64,000 nt of DNA from Huiozyma naganishii CBS 8797. Its lineage: Eukaryota; Ascomycota; Saccharomycetes; Saccharomycetales; Saccharomycetaceae. The notes beneath the pieces were generated by a model, which made no database searches, was not told the origin of the DNA, and was given only the letters and a program-made list of their open reading frames with translations. The position numbers and the translations under genes were made by a program. This document shows positions 19,401 to 29,800 of the stretch, piece after piece. The DNA lies in assembly GCF_000348985.1 (NCBI RefSeq), contig NC_035923.1:310001-374000 (forward strand), given 5' to 3'. How positions within the stretch are numbered: position 1 is the first letter of the stretch; every line of letters starts with the position of its first letter.

Positions 19401-21180
19401 GTCTTCATATACACCAGGTTCGACACACGTCTTGGTTCCTCAACCATATAAAGGTGCAACAGAAGCCTTGCGCAAGAAAAATTCGGAAGACGATATATCC
19501 TATAACCCTGTTTCCAACTTTTTGATGAAGCAAAGGGCCAACCGTTCAAATTCTACAGCATCTACGACCAGCTCAGTATTGCGCTCAAATTCTGTTTTGC
19601 TGAAGAGGAACGCATCAAAGAGGATTGTTTCGTCAACTTCTGCTGCAGATGTGTTTGTTGAGAATAACATTAACTTTGATGATGCCCCCGAATTATCAGA
19701 TGATAACGATAGTAGTTCCTCAGATGATATCATTTGGTCCACAAACAACAGAACCAATACTGACCAAAAGATGTCTATAGATAAAAATGAATCAGATTCT
19801 GAAAAGGATAATATAGGTAGCGATCACGATGAACATACAATCAAAACACCTTCGACAACTTTAACACGTAAAATGACTTTGAGACCATCACCAGAGGAGG
19901 TTTACGAGAATTTGGAAAGATTTTTCCCGAGGGCTAACTTGGATAAACCGATTGTGGAAGGCATAATGTCGCCCACCTCCCCCAAGTCCACTGCAAATAT
20001 GATACCAGAAAAATTGACTTGCCCATCTGATGAGGATATTTTTGTGCCCACAGTTCCTTTGAAACGCCAAAAAGCTCCGAAAAGGACGAAAACTATCAGA
20101 ACTATAGCACATGAAGCGAGTGAAGCAAGAAAAAGCTCGCTTAAACTGAAAAGAAAAAATACAAAGATGTGGGGTACCAGAATGGTAGAAGTAACTGAAA
20201 AGCATATGGTATCCATCAACAAATCAAAAAATTCTAGAGGGGAATACAAGGAATTTGCTTGGATGAAAGGGGAAATGATAGGGAAGGGTTCATTTGGTGC
20301 TGTATATTTGTGTTTGAATCTGACTACTGGTGAGATGATGGCAGTCAAACAGGTCGAAGTCCCAAAATACAGTGCTCAAGATCAGAATATACTTGACACA
20401 GTGGAAGCATTACGATCGGAGGTATCAACTTTGAAGGACCTAGATCATTTGAATATTGTACAGTATCTTGGCTTTGAAAACGACCACGATATTTACAGCT
20501 TATTCCTCGAATATGTTGGTGGTGGTTCCGTCGGATCACTGATCCGACTTTATGGGCGGTTTGACGAGGCGCTCATTAGGTTTCTAACGGTGCAAGTGTT
20601 GGAAGGGCTAGCATACTTACACTCGAAGGGTATATTGCATAGAGATATGAAAGCGGATAATCTTTTGTTAGACCTGGATGGTGTTTGTAAGATTAGCGAC
20701 TTCGGAATTTCCAGAAAATCAAAGGACATATATTCGAACTCGGATATGACAATGAGAGGTACTGTATTCTGGATGGCACCCGAGATGGTAGATACAAAAC
20801 AAGGATATAGTGCGAAGGTTGACATATGGTCACTGGGCTGTGTTGTTCTGGAGATGTTTGCAGGCAAAAGACCTTGGTCAAACCTAGAAGTAGTAGCTGC
20901 CATGTTTAAAATTGGGAAAAACAAATCAGCACCTCCAATTCCAGAGGATACCTTACCTTTGATTTCTCAAGATGGAAGACAGTTTTTGAATGCGTGCTTT
21001 GAAATTGATCCGGATTTGAGACCAACTGCAGATAAGCTTTTATCGCACCCCTTCAGCTCAGTTTATGACTCTTTTGATTTCAAATCCACAAAACTTGCGC
21101 AGTTCATAAAATCAAATGATAAAATAAACTCTTCCAAATTAAGAGTCACTTCCCAAGAAAGCTTGAAGAAAGATTATTGA
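16438..21180 (+). CDS. BCK1: MAP kinase kinase kinase of the cell-wall integrity pathway
   Basis: Acts below Pkc1 and above Mkk1/Mkk2 and Slt2 in cell-wall stress signalling. The start is placed at the ATG at 16438 because the product then begins MPFLRKL, as in S. cerevisiae Bck1; the open frame extends upstream only to a GTG. The 1580 residues (1478 in S. cerevisiae) include a conserved N-terminal module (SFDKLILSWDPTDPKEW), a long Ser/Asn-rich regulatory region, a KIYIKD-like block near 740, and the kinase domain from about 1275 to 1545: GKGSFGAVY, AVKQVEVPKY (catalytic Lys ~1304), HRDMKADN (~1402), DFG (~1421) and the activation loop GTVFWMAPE. Convergent with KHA1 across 97 bases. Confidence 0.97.
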   Translation: MPFLRKLGSVGHISTANGNPGSVPPSGQAPNANNGYGKRKLGQPQLEKDVRRNSSLAGTLTPQLNSPGTSRSNKTASLLSDDLTVYTFEDAQVGLTGGSRKSSSENSNNNNSNSLSFDKLILSWDPTDPKEWTLQRVISWLKFHEFPDSWVSTFMNNQLSGHNFIKLLVYDNFQIYEHLLPEGPLGSFTRFQLLLKQTMSKNVTNNHIRQRSNDKSAQKRRTYLTSSSTRSSSDSTKHINESTKSQVVDPGSRSASESAVPHTQGEKKPSKTPQSKTKGPSSLYRRSFISLRGYGAGTNTENIEDDKHANIKLNIPLKSFSNLNPSSNNSSAGTNGGKQSSAGGTSTHSPLSPSYPGIFRRHHKSSSSESSLRNAIFGSNHLNSSNNIPAQPNAITNTTDEGTDARPTYIHNNLYNQQHHGTRHTRNSSQPNPSAEPHHKRHSVSSDTLLSPRKLSTSSSASSGNAIDTSVLRPPRTEEKETLWGKFKRRSQIYAGYSPLTATSSPSTVSSNTLTPTGGTPSSNNGTSFSNGASTASNTNSSKPNSNLAPVSKPSSTYNGIATSLEEKKSLRGIPPKAIHQNKLKLNPAACPKRRILQKSNPNKEQRASKSPKAPNVLNNERNIDATKQPRKLHDFRVSDESNRYLKKYYPNTKNNDADNAYIFVTRDSKNFILLNVNKVRTSEELKSLIAKQLNFSSMKFSIHMTDFNNSLGSPIPDDVLSIFHQHKFGGTTKKFYIKDNSTPRNRSRAATLQNEPPHQLRSMGSKNSVLSRASSGVTDDVSIATSTSDLTSFDDHTGNDRRYPPTPSIYHDPGNTATPTNSNEEQDYWSIKQQILPELDSTPLNPTFSMKMPGRLKTNTRNDLEDNDDKTPTASTADEARYVASSSPIASSFQVLRKDETGEIDFNKRRESPYVNPELAPRREAPKPPTSNSPQKSTTQSKGLLWDDHTLEEVALGCQKSTEPVVTTTKTAVVQSDSESPSTERIVSSYTPGSTHVLVPQPYKGATEALRKKNSEDDISYNPVSNFLMKQRANRSNSTASTTSSVLRSNSVLLKRNASKRIVSSTSAADVFVENNINFDDAPELSDDNDSSSSDDIIWSTNNRTNTDQKMSIDKNESDSEKDNIGSDHDEHTIKTPSTTLTRKMTLRPSPEEVYENLERFFPRANLDKPIVEGIMSPTSPKSTANMIPEKLTCPSDEDIFVPTVPLKRQKAPKRTKTIRTIAHEASEARKSSLKLKRKNTKMWGTRMVEVTEKHMVSINKSKNSRGEYKEFAWMKGEMIGKGSFGAVYLCLNLTTGEMMAVKQVEVPKYSAQDQNILDTVEALRSEVSTLKDLDHLNIVQYLGFENDHDIYSLFLEYVGGGSVGSLIRLYGRFDEALIRFLTVQVLEGLAYLHSKGILHRDMKADNLLLDLDGVCKISDFGISRKSKDIYSNSDMTMRGTVFWMAPEMVDTKQGYSAKVDIWSLGCVVLEMFAGKRPWSNLEVVAAMFKIGKNKSAPPIPEDTLPLISQDGRQFLNACFEIDPDLRPTADKLLSHPFSSVYDSFDFKSTKLAQFIKSNDKINSSKLRVTSQESLKKDY

Positions 21181-21277
21181 ATATTTAGAATAGAATAACG
21201 AAATTAGGACATTATATAGCACAATAGTAAAAGCTTGAAAGCTTAAGGACAATGTTAACCGAAGGAAGGGACCCTCA

Positions 21278-23875
21278 TTATGTACCTGTGATTGAAGTCG
21301 AATAATGCGTTATTAGAACATTAAATTTTCTGTTGGCCCCCTTCAAAACCACAGCCTTAACATCATCTGTGAATGTAGCGGACGCTTCGAAAAACGGCTC
21401 TGGTACAATAAAAGTAGTTTCCTCCAAATTTTCAATGGCCTCCTCAGACAGGCCCTTGGAAAGGATCGACTCAATAAAAGGTGAAAATTCCACACTGTTT
21501 TCTGTCTTCTCCTCCGTACTGACAGATACGAAACTAATATCGGAGGGATGAAACCAGCTTTGATCTGCAAGTTGGGTACAAAGATTTCCTAAAAACGACG
21601 TGTTCTTCTCGTTTGTGAAAATGGTACAGTTCACATTATCCCTGTTTTTAACGGACCGATGTTTGATCAGCAGAAGAATGTAAACACCCAGGAAGTCAGA
21701 GGACGATAAATTAGGACTAGGGAGTAATAAGTTAAAACTTTTGCATTTAAACTTATCGGCGTTTAGCCTGCCACCGGTGTTTGATATCAATACCCCAATG
21801 CTAGCTCTTAGAGAACATAATTGGGAAAAAAATCCAGAAGGAAGCTCATTCAGACCTAGCAAATGCGAATAGAAATTCTCAAATGATTTGTATTTATCGT
21901 CCACAAGCACAGATGAACCTCTTAATTCATACGTGGAACCTTTGAGCGGCAACAACACAAAATCGGAGTCATAGAAATCCATTGATCTAATATTCACTGC
22001 TTTTTCTCTTATTGTTGAGAAGATCACCTCGCTGGAAAATGGAACTTTCGATAGCTTCGCGAAGATAGCAAATATTTGAAGAAGAGAGTCACAGTTGGCA
22101 ACAAAATGAGGGTCATCATCGTACATTGTAGATGACCGAAGCAAATCAGTTGTTCTTTCCGTCAATAACCTTATATGTACAGTTTTCAGGGGTATGCAGT
22201 ATTCAAATCCAGAAGGAGCTTCCTCAATACACGTCAGACCTGTATCATCTGTTTGACGAGAAAAATGCTTTGCCAAGGTCTTGAATTTCGAAGTTGTTTT
22301 GAAACTGGATGAAGTTGATTCTTTACTGGCTTCTTCATGATGTACCGGTTCGACTCTTGGTGGTTGTTTACCGAGATTCAAGTAGTTGATGAGTTCTAGC
22401 GATGGTGAAACACCCTCGGTAGTATTTACGATGTTTACTATTTCACTGAAACGGAACTTGAGCAGATCGCTGAACGTAGTCAGTTGATTAGTATAATCTT
22501 GCATCTTTATGAATTCAGTTGCGCTCGAATGTGTGTCTGTTTCAGCGTCCGGTTTATCAAGCCATTTCTGGAGTTCTGCCCTGTATGAGTTCGGATATGC
22601 GACTATAGTTAAAGGTGTTGTAACGAAGGTGGACACTAAGGCCATCAGAATAAACATACCAAATATTTTTCGGCTAATGATTCCTGCATTTAAACCAACG
22701 GTAAGAACAACGATCTCAACAATACCTTTACAAGACATCAATATACCCACTGCTAGCGACTCTCTCCAAAATAATCCATGCAGCTTACCCATCAACGAGC
22801 CTGATATAATCTTACTCGCGATAGCGATAGCGATACTGGCAAATACAAACCCCCAATCCTTGCCCTCATTCAATAGAGTTAAATCAACGTTCAGTCCGGC
22901 AACTGCAAAATAGATGGGGATTAGAACAATATTCGGTATATCTTCCATTCTCTCTGTTAATTTCACCACATACTGGTTCTCCCTAGGGACAATCAATCCA
23001 GCAATAAAGGCACCAAAAATTGGATGTACGCCGATGATATCTGTAAAGTATGCAGAGATAAACATGACGAATAAAATGCACATGGTGGCCAACGGCGAAG
23101 GTTTCGTTCTTTCTAGTTCGTGGGTTTTTACTAACCCCCATTTTAGAATAAACCGTATAGGGTAGAAATACACCAAAAACCAGCCAAGCGTGCAAAGTAA
23201 GATGTAAACAGTGTTCAAAGGATCGGAATTGGAACTGGATAAAATGACACTCAATGCCAACAGGATCCAGCCCAAAATGTCGTTAATGATGCCAGCACCT
23301 AAAACGACAACACCAGCTCTGTCTTTAATTAATCTCAATTCGTTCAAAATCCTACAAAGGACTGGAAAAGCTGTAACAGCTATAGACACAGCAATGAAGA
23401 TCATGAATACTGTAAATTTAATTATTCGTGCGTCAGGATCTTTATTAGCATAATTATGAAACAAAGGTATAGCCAGTAGACAACCACAGCCGAATGGCAC
23501 CGCCAAGGTGGTTATCCCGATCGATAGTGCGGTTTTCAGGTGTTTTTTGATGAAAGGCAAATCGACCTCCAGACCTAGAAAGAACATAAACAGGATAATT
23601 CCAAGATTTGCTGTCAGGTTCAAACCTGGAATGGATGATGCAGGAAACACTGTTTCTGTATAGTTGGGGATCTGTCCGAATACTGTAGGACCCAAAATCA
23701 CACCGGCAATAACCTCTGAGATAACTTTTGGCTGTCGTATCATCGAAAAAGGGATATGAATTAAATTACACGTCGCCAGAATTAAACACGTCTGAAACAA
23801 AAATAGCGTGAGAGGCGAACTCGAGTTGTAGTGGAATGGGTTCATTCCAGAAGGAACCCCGCCTACAACAGCCAT
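21278..23875 (-). CDS. KHA1: CPA2-family K+/H+ antiporter
   Basis: Intracellular (Golgi-like) monovalent cation/proton antiporter that affects K+ homeostasis and organelle pH. The N-terminal ~430 residues hold about twelve membrane segments of the CPA2 fold, with motifs GVILGPTVFGQIP, GIILFMFFLGLEVDL, GAGIINDILGWILL (containing the ion-binding Asp) and HPIFGAFIAGLIVPR. The C-terminal half is a soluble cytosolic region. The 865 residues match S. cerevisiae Kha1 (873). It lies next to the potassium channel gene TOK1 on the same strand, an arrangement shared with S. cerevisiae. Confidence 0.96.
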   Translation of the reverse strand: MAVVGGVPSGMNPFHYNSSSPLTLFLFQTCLILATCNLIHIPFSMIRQPKVISEVIAGVILGPTVFGQIPNYTETVFPASSIPGLNLTANLGIILFMFFLGLEVDLPFIKKHLKTALSIGITTLAVPFGCGCLLAIPLFHNYANKDPDARIIKFTVFMIFIAVSIAVTAFPVLCRILNELRLIKDRAGVVVLGAGIINDILGWILLALSVILSSSNSDPLNTVYILLCTLGWFLVYFYPIRFILKWGLVKTHELERTKPSPLATMCILFVMFISAYFTDIIGVHPIFGAFIAGLIVPRENQYVVKLTERMEDIPNIVLIPIYFAVAGLNVDLTLLNEGKDWGFVFASIAIAIASKIISGSLMGKLHGLFWRESLAVGILMSCKGIVEIVVLTVGLNAGIISRKIFGMFILMALVSTFVTTPLTIVAYPNSYRAELQKWLDKPDAETDTHSSATEFIKMQDYTNQLTTFSDLLKFRFSEIVNIVNTTEGVSPSLELINYLNLGKQPPRVEPVHHEEASKESTSSSFKTTSKFKTLAKHFSRQTDDTGLTCIEEAPSGFEYCIPLKTVHIRLLTERTTDLLRSSTMYDDDPHFVANCDSLLQIFAIFAKLSKVPFSSEVIFSTIREKAVNIRSMDFYDSDFVLLPLKGSTYELRGSSVLVDDKYKSFENFYSHLLGLNELPSGFFSQLCSLRASIGVLISNTGGRLNADKFKCKSFNLLLPSPNLSSSDFLGVYILLLIKHRSVKNRDNVNCTIFTNEKNTSFLGNLCTQLADQSWFHPSDISFVSVSTEEKTENSVEFSPFIESILSKGLSEEAIENLEETTFIVPEPFFEASATFTDDVKAVVLKGANRKFNVLITHYSTSITGT

Positions 23876-24219
23876 CTCAAGTAATCTGTTAAGATAAGCT
23901 AGAATTTCGAATTGTTTATGGCACTAAGTGACGCTTTCCAAAACCTGCGCTTTATTTGGGTTGGTGAAGAGGAAAAAAGTACGTATGTGTGGCAAACACT
24001 TTCCTTTCTTTGGATGTTCAAACGGCTGGAGAATGCTACAACAAAGATTGCAGCTTCCTTTTCTCGTCTTTTCACATTTTTTTAATTTTTTCTGGCGCAA
24101 GTCATCGGAACGGCACGATCAGATTCTGACAGGGCTACGCTCGATGTGTATTAACTGCTGATGGATGTCAGACCCTATAGTATTTGGTTGCACTAAACTT
24201 GCCATACGTTTATAAATAC
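23876..24219. other. KHA1 upstream region
   Basis: 344 bases between the KHA1 start and the TOK1 stop. A T-rich tract lies near 24075-24090. I see no further gene and no strong regulatory site. Confidence 0.5.
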
Positions 24220-26526
24220 CTATATGGTTTTTACATCAAAATGTCCGGCTGCCGGGTTCGCTTCGTTATCACTCTCCGAATCAGCCACATCGGTGAGGTA
24301 ACTTCTTGTATCACCATCGTTGGAATGACCAGGGGACGGGTCGACAAGCTTCGAGCTTACATTACTACTGAGGATGCTTGGTGTGGAACCGCCATAATTC
24401 TCGCGAGTGTCACCCGACTCCCTGTCGGTTTGGAGCTGGACTGTTCCAGTAGCCTTTCTACTCCGTATATTATCACTTCTTAACCTAGCGTTTACATCGT
24501 CATGCGATTTTGCAACACTTACACTGTTGTAGCGTGCTCTGTCGTTATCGCCAACAAAATGAGTGCTGCCATTCGACTTGGTGCGGCTGACTATACTGCC
24601 ATGTCTCGATAATAAATTAGACATCACTGGACGTAAGCTGTCTACTTTGGCTTCGTCCTTCTCAATTAGGCTAGAAACAAGTTTGTCAACCGCCTCAGAC
24701 AATCTCAAAAATGCAAAATGGGCCTCGTTTAGTGGATACTTCAAAGGAGACAGGTCGGAGACCCAAAAATTGGTTTTTTCATAACCTTCTAGTTCTTCTT
24801 CATGGGTGTGTAATGAGTGCAAATTCTTCCATTGCTTGTAATTGAGTTTGAAATTTTTGTCCTCCACCGATATCTTATGGAGTCTGGAAAGTGACTTCAA
24901 AAGTAGTCTCAACTCCTTGAGCTTGTTTAACTCTACCGATTGATTAGACGCCATTCTTTCCAGAGTAAGATCATACTCTGAAAACCCATCCAGGGACGGT
25001 ATAACGCTAAAGCTTCTGTCGGATTCGTCGTTATCCTCCAAAGAACTATTGTATTCCTTCACGATGTCCAGGTTTTCTACTTTCTTTCTCTGACTTTCCG
25101 TTAAAGGTTTATCTTCAATGCCAGTCTGATTTTCAGCTTCTGTGTCCACCAAAGTACCTCGCGTGAAGTTCAAAGAGGTGATGGCACCTTTACCGTTGAT
25201 GACTATTGATTTTACAGTACTATCAAATTTTTCACCCAACTTCACGTCAATGCTATCAGACATGTCAAACAACAGATCACCAACGGTAGAAAGAATGGCA
25301 CCCATTAAGGGAACAGCACCGATGGACCACAACACGAAAAATGCTCTCCCCGCCCCAGTCTCTGGGGCATAATCGCTACCATATCCGATAGTTAACAAAC
25401 ACAGAAAGCAAAAGTATATGCAATTAAAGTATGACCATCCTTCACAAAAATGAAAGACACAGGCACCCAACAACCAGAAACATGAGAAGATCAAAATAGT
25501 TGTTGTGACGGAAAAAATGTTTTCTCTGATCTTTGATACCCTTTTAACTTTTGTCATCAAATCAAAACTTTCCTCGTCAGTAAGTTTCAACTCACCTGCA
25601 CATACTTTTTTCCATATTTTCGATCTTTTCCTTTCTAATCTATGAAAGTACCATACGGGCCCTGACGATTTTTGAATAATGGATCTAGTCATGTAAACGA
25701 TCAAACCAAGGATAATGACACCCGATATCGAAAATACCAAAATCATTATCTTTGACGACACGTTATCTGCCAAGATATCACCTAATCCAATTGTCAGAAG
25801 TGACACGGTACAAAAATATAGCGCATTACCAAACGAAATTCCCAACAGACCGGAAAACATAGCCGCCCCCCATATCAGCCAGAGAGAAAACATAACAGTA
25901 AACACCATGATCGACCGTTCGTTGGGGAGTAAGTTGAAAGTAGCCGGATATTTTTTCAACACATATCCAATGTAGTGTATTGATAGCACCAGCGCACAAC
26001 CCAGATACAGTCCGGATGTGAAACAGGCGTACCAAAACCCAATAGTCTTCTGATACCTTGGTTTCACATCTCTAGTACCACATACGATAACGTCTACCAA
26101 TAGAAGTACCCCGGCCGCGGTCCATCCAGTAATATTAATGAGTTGGGATTTCAAGTAGCTCAGTTTCCGAGCAAAATGGAATAGTAGAACAACGTTCGAT
26201 ACAAAACCAATCACCAGGGAAATAATATTTAGCACAAACACATCAGTCGGGTCCCTAACTTGGTTTGCTGTTATATCGCCGTTCTTGTTCCGGGAGACCC
26301 CCCATTCACGCCATTTGTCAACGACGCATGCAATGGATATGGTATTGGCAATCGGACCCAAACATGCAGCAATCAGCGGGAAATAACATGAAATCATAAA
26401 CCAAAAGACAAATGCCCTGCTGGATGGATCTGAATTGATGATAGAAACTCTGTTGTTTCTAAATTTCAGTGAAGCTCGCAGAGCCCTCATCACCTGACTG
26501 TTTTGATGCTCTAGATTCTTCGCCAT
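24220..26526 (-). CDS. TOK1: Outward-rectifying two-pore potassium channel
   Basis: Plasma-membrane K+ channel with the fungal TOK layout of eight membrane segments and two pore loops. The two selectivity filters are clear: TIGLGD at about residues 244-249 and TIGYGS at about 379-384. The second has Ser where GYGD would be usual. A long cytosolic C-terminal tail (about residues 420-768) is rich in charged and Ser residues. At 768 residues it is longer than S. cerevisiae Tok1 (691), mostly in this tail. Diverges from SRS2 over 352 bases. Confidence 0.96.
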   Translation of the reverse strand: MAKNLEHQNSQVMRALRASLKFRNNRVSIINSDPSSRAFVFWFMISCYFPLIAACLGPIANTISIACVVDKWREWGVSRNKNGDITANQVRDPTDVFVLNIISLVIGFVSNVVLLFHFARKLSYLKSQLINITGWTAAGVLLLVDVIVCGTRDVKPRYQKTIGFWYACFTSGLYLGCALVLSIHYIGYVLKKYPATFNLLPNERSIMVFTVMFSLWLIWGAAMFSGLLGISFGNALYFCTVSLLTIGLGDILADNVSSKIMILVFSISGVIILGLIVYMTRSIIQKSSGPVWYFHRLERKRSKIWKKVCAGELKLTDEESFDLMTKVKRVSKIRENIFSVTTTILIFSCFWLLGACVFHFCEGWSYFNCIYFCFLCLLTIGYGSDYAPETGAGRAFFVLWSIGAVPLMGAILSTVGDLLFDMSDSIDVKLGEKFDSTVKSIVINGKGAITSLNFTRGTLVDTEAENQTGIEDKPLTESQRKKVENLDIVKEYNSSLEDNDESDRSFSVIPSLDGFSEYDLTLERMASNQSVELNKLKELRLLLKSLSRLHKISVEDKNFKLNYKQWKNLHSLHTHEEELEGYEKTNFWVSDLSPLKYPLNEAHFAFLRLSEAVDKLVSSLIEKDEAKVDSLRPVMSNLLSRHGSIVSRTKSNGSTHFVGDNDRARYNSVSVAKSHDDVNARLRSDNIRSRKATGTVQLQTDRESGDTRENYGGSTPSILSSNVSSKLVDPSPGHSNDGDTRSYLTDVADSESDNEANPAAGHFDVKTI

Positions 26527-26878
26527 ACCATTATTTTGTTAACGTGGGTAAGTGGAAATTAGTGGTAGTTGTGTATGCTTATGTGTATAATAATATACCC
26601 TGATAAAGTTACAAGGGGAAGGTACCAGACGAAATATATGAACAGTTGCCTTGTTCGATAGCGTCAGAAACAGATTTCTTTTCAATTTTTTTTTCTTCTC
26701 GATATCACGTGCGCCTTTGAATATTTTATGTACACCTTTTGTTTACGTTTTTGTGACTGGAAATAAAACTGCGAGATCACGAAAAGTGTCAGATGGTTTT
26801 GCGATGACTTGGGTCGCGTGGCCACGATTCTCTGCGAGGGTCAGAGAGGTAGCTTATTTGCATGCTTATCTCTGAGAT
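26527..26878. promoter_or_regulatory. Divergent TOK1-SRS2 promoter
   Basis: 352 bases between two divergent starts. Contains a CACGTG at 26706-26711 and a T-rich tract at 26680-26700. No MluI cell-cycle box (ACGCGT), which is found at many yeast replication and repair genes, is visible. Confidence 0.5.
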
Positions 26879-29800
26879 ATGCAGCAGTGTGATAATGATC
26901 TTGATCGCATTTTGTCCTCACTGAACAAGCAGCAGAGACTGGCTACAGAGTTTGATCCTACTCAGGTTTTACAAATTATTGCTGGACCGGGCACAGGGAA
27001 GACCAAAGTGCTCACATCCCGGGTGGCTTTTCTGTTACTCAAGCACAAATGGAGTCCCAAAGATATAGTTGTTACCACATTTACCAATAAAGCCGCTAAG
27101 GAGATGGTTGAAAGGTTGACCTCCATGTTGGCGCACACTGGGGTTAACGTTGGTGATCTTAACATAGGGACATTCCACAGCGTGTGTCTCCGGATTTTAA
27201 CCAGATTTGGGGATAAGATAGGGTTGACCCCCGGCTGGAGGATCATTGAGGAAAAAGAGGTGGACGCCATTGTCAACGAGATGATAGAGAAGACACCAGA
27301 TCAGGTGAGAGACTATGCAAGCTCCTTCGATAGAATCGTGAATCTTTGCAGACCGAAAGGCAATGGTGAGGAATGGGTGATACATCCGAAAATGATAAAA
27401 AAAGAGATATCCAGGCTGAAATCATGTGCCATTTTACCAGAAGAATACGCCAACGAGAGCGTCCACGACTCTGCGCTTGCGCATTACTACGAAGTGTACC
27501 ATAAAGAACTTACCAAATTAAATGCACTCGATTTTGATGACCTGTTGATGTATTGCTTCAGATTGCTTTCAGAGGAAAGGTGCATGCCCCACATAAAACA
27601 CGTATTTGTGGATGAGTTCCAGGATACAAATAGCATTCAAATGGATTTGATGTTTATGCTAGCCAAGGGGAATCACCATGTGTCCCGCGGTATAACCGTC
27701 GTCGGTGATCCAGATCAAAGTATCTACGCCTTTAGAAACGCACTCGTTCATAATTTTCAAGAGATGGCAAATAAGTCTCCATTACAGTGCTCTCAGATTG
27801 TACTAATCGAAAACTACAGATCATCCCAAAAGATTCTAAATACCAGTGAGACTTTAATCAAGCAACAGACAAAGGGGAGAACTCTGCGTACACCATTACA
27901 TGCTCAATTCGACTGTAAATTCCCACCAGTATACGTGAACTTCCCTGTGCAATTTCTGCAGGGGACGTCCCTGGCCAAAGAAATCTTGTATCTCAAGGCG
28001 CTTCCCAGCTTGTTCTCGTACAGCGATTTTGCCATCTTGGTACGACAAAGGCGACAGATTAAAAGCATTGAGAGTGCACTCATAGAACACAGAATACCGT
28101 ACCACATTATACGAGGCCGTGCATTTTGGGATTTAAAAGAAATAACCGCAATACTGAACCTGTTACGATGTGTTTATTCCGATAACGAAAAAAATGCTCT
28201 TCTCACGTCGTTATTGTACCCTTCAAGAGGTCTGGGCCAAACGTCAGCAGATAAACTGACATTGCTTATGGATCAAAATCCGTTGGAATCACCTTACAAC
28301 GTATTGAAAAATGTAGCATCCAATCAGCTACCATTTTCTGGGGGTAATAAAATAAAGTCGGTTATAATCAGTTTTGTCCATATGATAGATTCTTGTAGAT
28401 CGTTGCTAGGCCAGCCCCCTAGTACAGTTTTGGAGGGAATTTTTGACCAACTATACCAAATGTCGGGATTACAGCAGGAGTATTTGTATGTCGATGGTAA
28501 GAACAAATCTTCAGATACAGGATCGGAGCGTGATATAACTGCAAAAGCCCCAAATTATGAGAATCCCAGGCATAAAAATGTTATGTTACTCAAAAGCTAC
28601 TTTATGGAAAACAAGGCAATTGAAGATCTTCTCATAGACCAAAAAAATGAGACTTCGAATGGCGTGTCCAACTCTGGTTCTGATGGGAAAGAACTAGACG
28701 CCAAGACGTATATCTGCAACTTTTTCAACTCACTCTCCGTTTTTACGACGGAGCTATCCGAAACCGATACGTTGGCAGATGATGACAAAAACAAAAATGG
28801 TGAAGGTCAAATTACGATATCGACAATACATGGGGCCAAAGGGTTGGAATGGCCTGTAGTTCTTATTCCTGGTTGTGTGGAAGGCATCATCCCAAGTATA
28901 TTTTCTAAAGATGATGAGGATGAGGATATTGATGAGGACGATGAAGATAACGATGCTGAACAATCGAATGAGAATAAAACTTCAAAGAACAATACCAATT
29001 CCAAACGCGGGAAAAATACTGAAGCGACCTTGGATGAGGAGAGGCGAATGTTTTTTGTTGCACAAACCCGTGCAAAAGTATTGCTTTATCTCTCTTCGGT
29101 CACAGAGAGTAATAATGCAACAGTAGGAGGGCCTAGTCGGTTTTTAACACCTGAACTGATGTCGACCATGGTAGACGACCAAAAAGTCTTTCAAAATGAA
29201 CAAAATATCAAGGCCTTATATAAGGCACTTGGTAAAGGTATGCCATCCCTGGAGCCTAGCTTCTCGATAAAGCAGCTAGTCCGTGACTACAGTAAGTTCA
29301 TTCAAAATAGCAGAATCTTTGTGTGGAATGGTGACGGAGTTCGCAAGTCTGCAACGCCTGGATTTACTGAGCAACATCAAGCCCCTATGGCAGCATTAAA
29401 TGCAGAATTCACAACTGCGGCTGCCCAATTGAAAGTGGAGAGTCCCGAAAAAAATCCGGTAAAGATGTATTCAGCAATGAGTTCATCAAAACGATCTTCT
29501 GTAAAGGGAAAGGATTTTTCTAGTTCTGCCAAAAGTTACGCCCCAACCAGCATTCGAAAAGTTGCCCATAGACCATCTATCAAAGCCCCTGATAATTATG
29601 GTAAAGTAGCGACTAAAAGAAAATTGTTTGTTTCTCCCACTAATAGTCCAGCAAAGACTGAAAATAATACTAAAAAGAGTTGTCTTAATCACATACCTGA
29701 CTCAAATTTATCTCCTCAAATAACTACACCCAGAGTAAACCTTGAACAAGCAGATACACATTCAAACTATTTTAACCAGGGCTCACAAACAACAAGGCGT

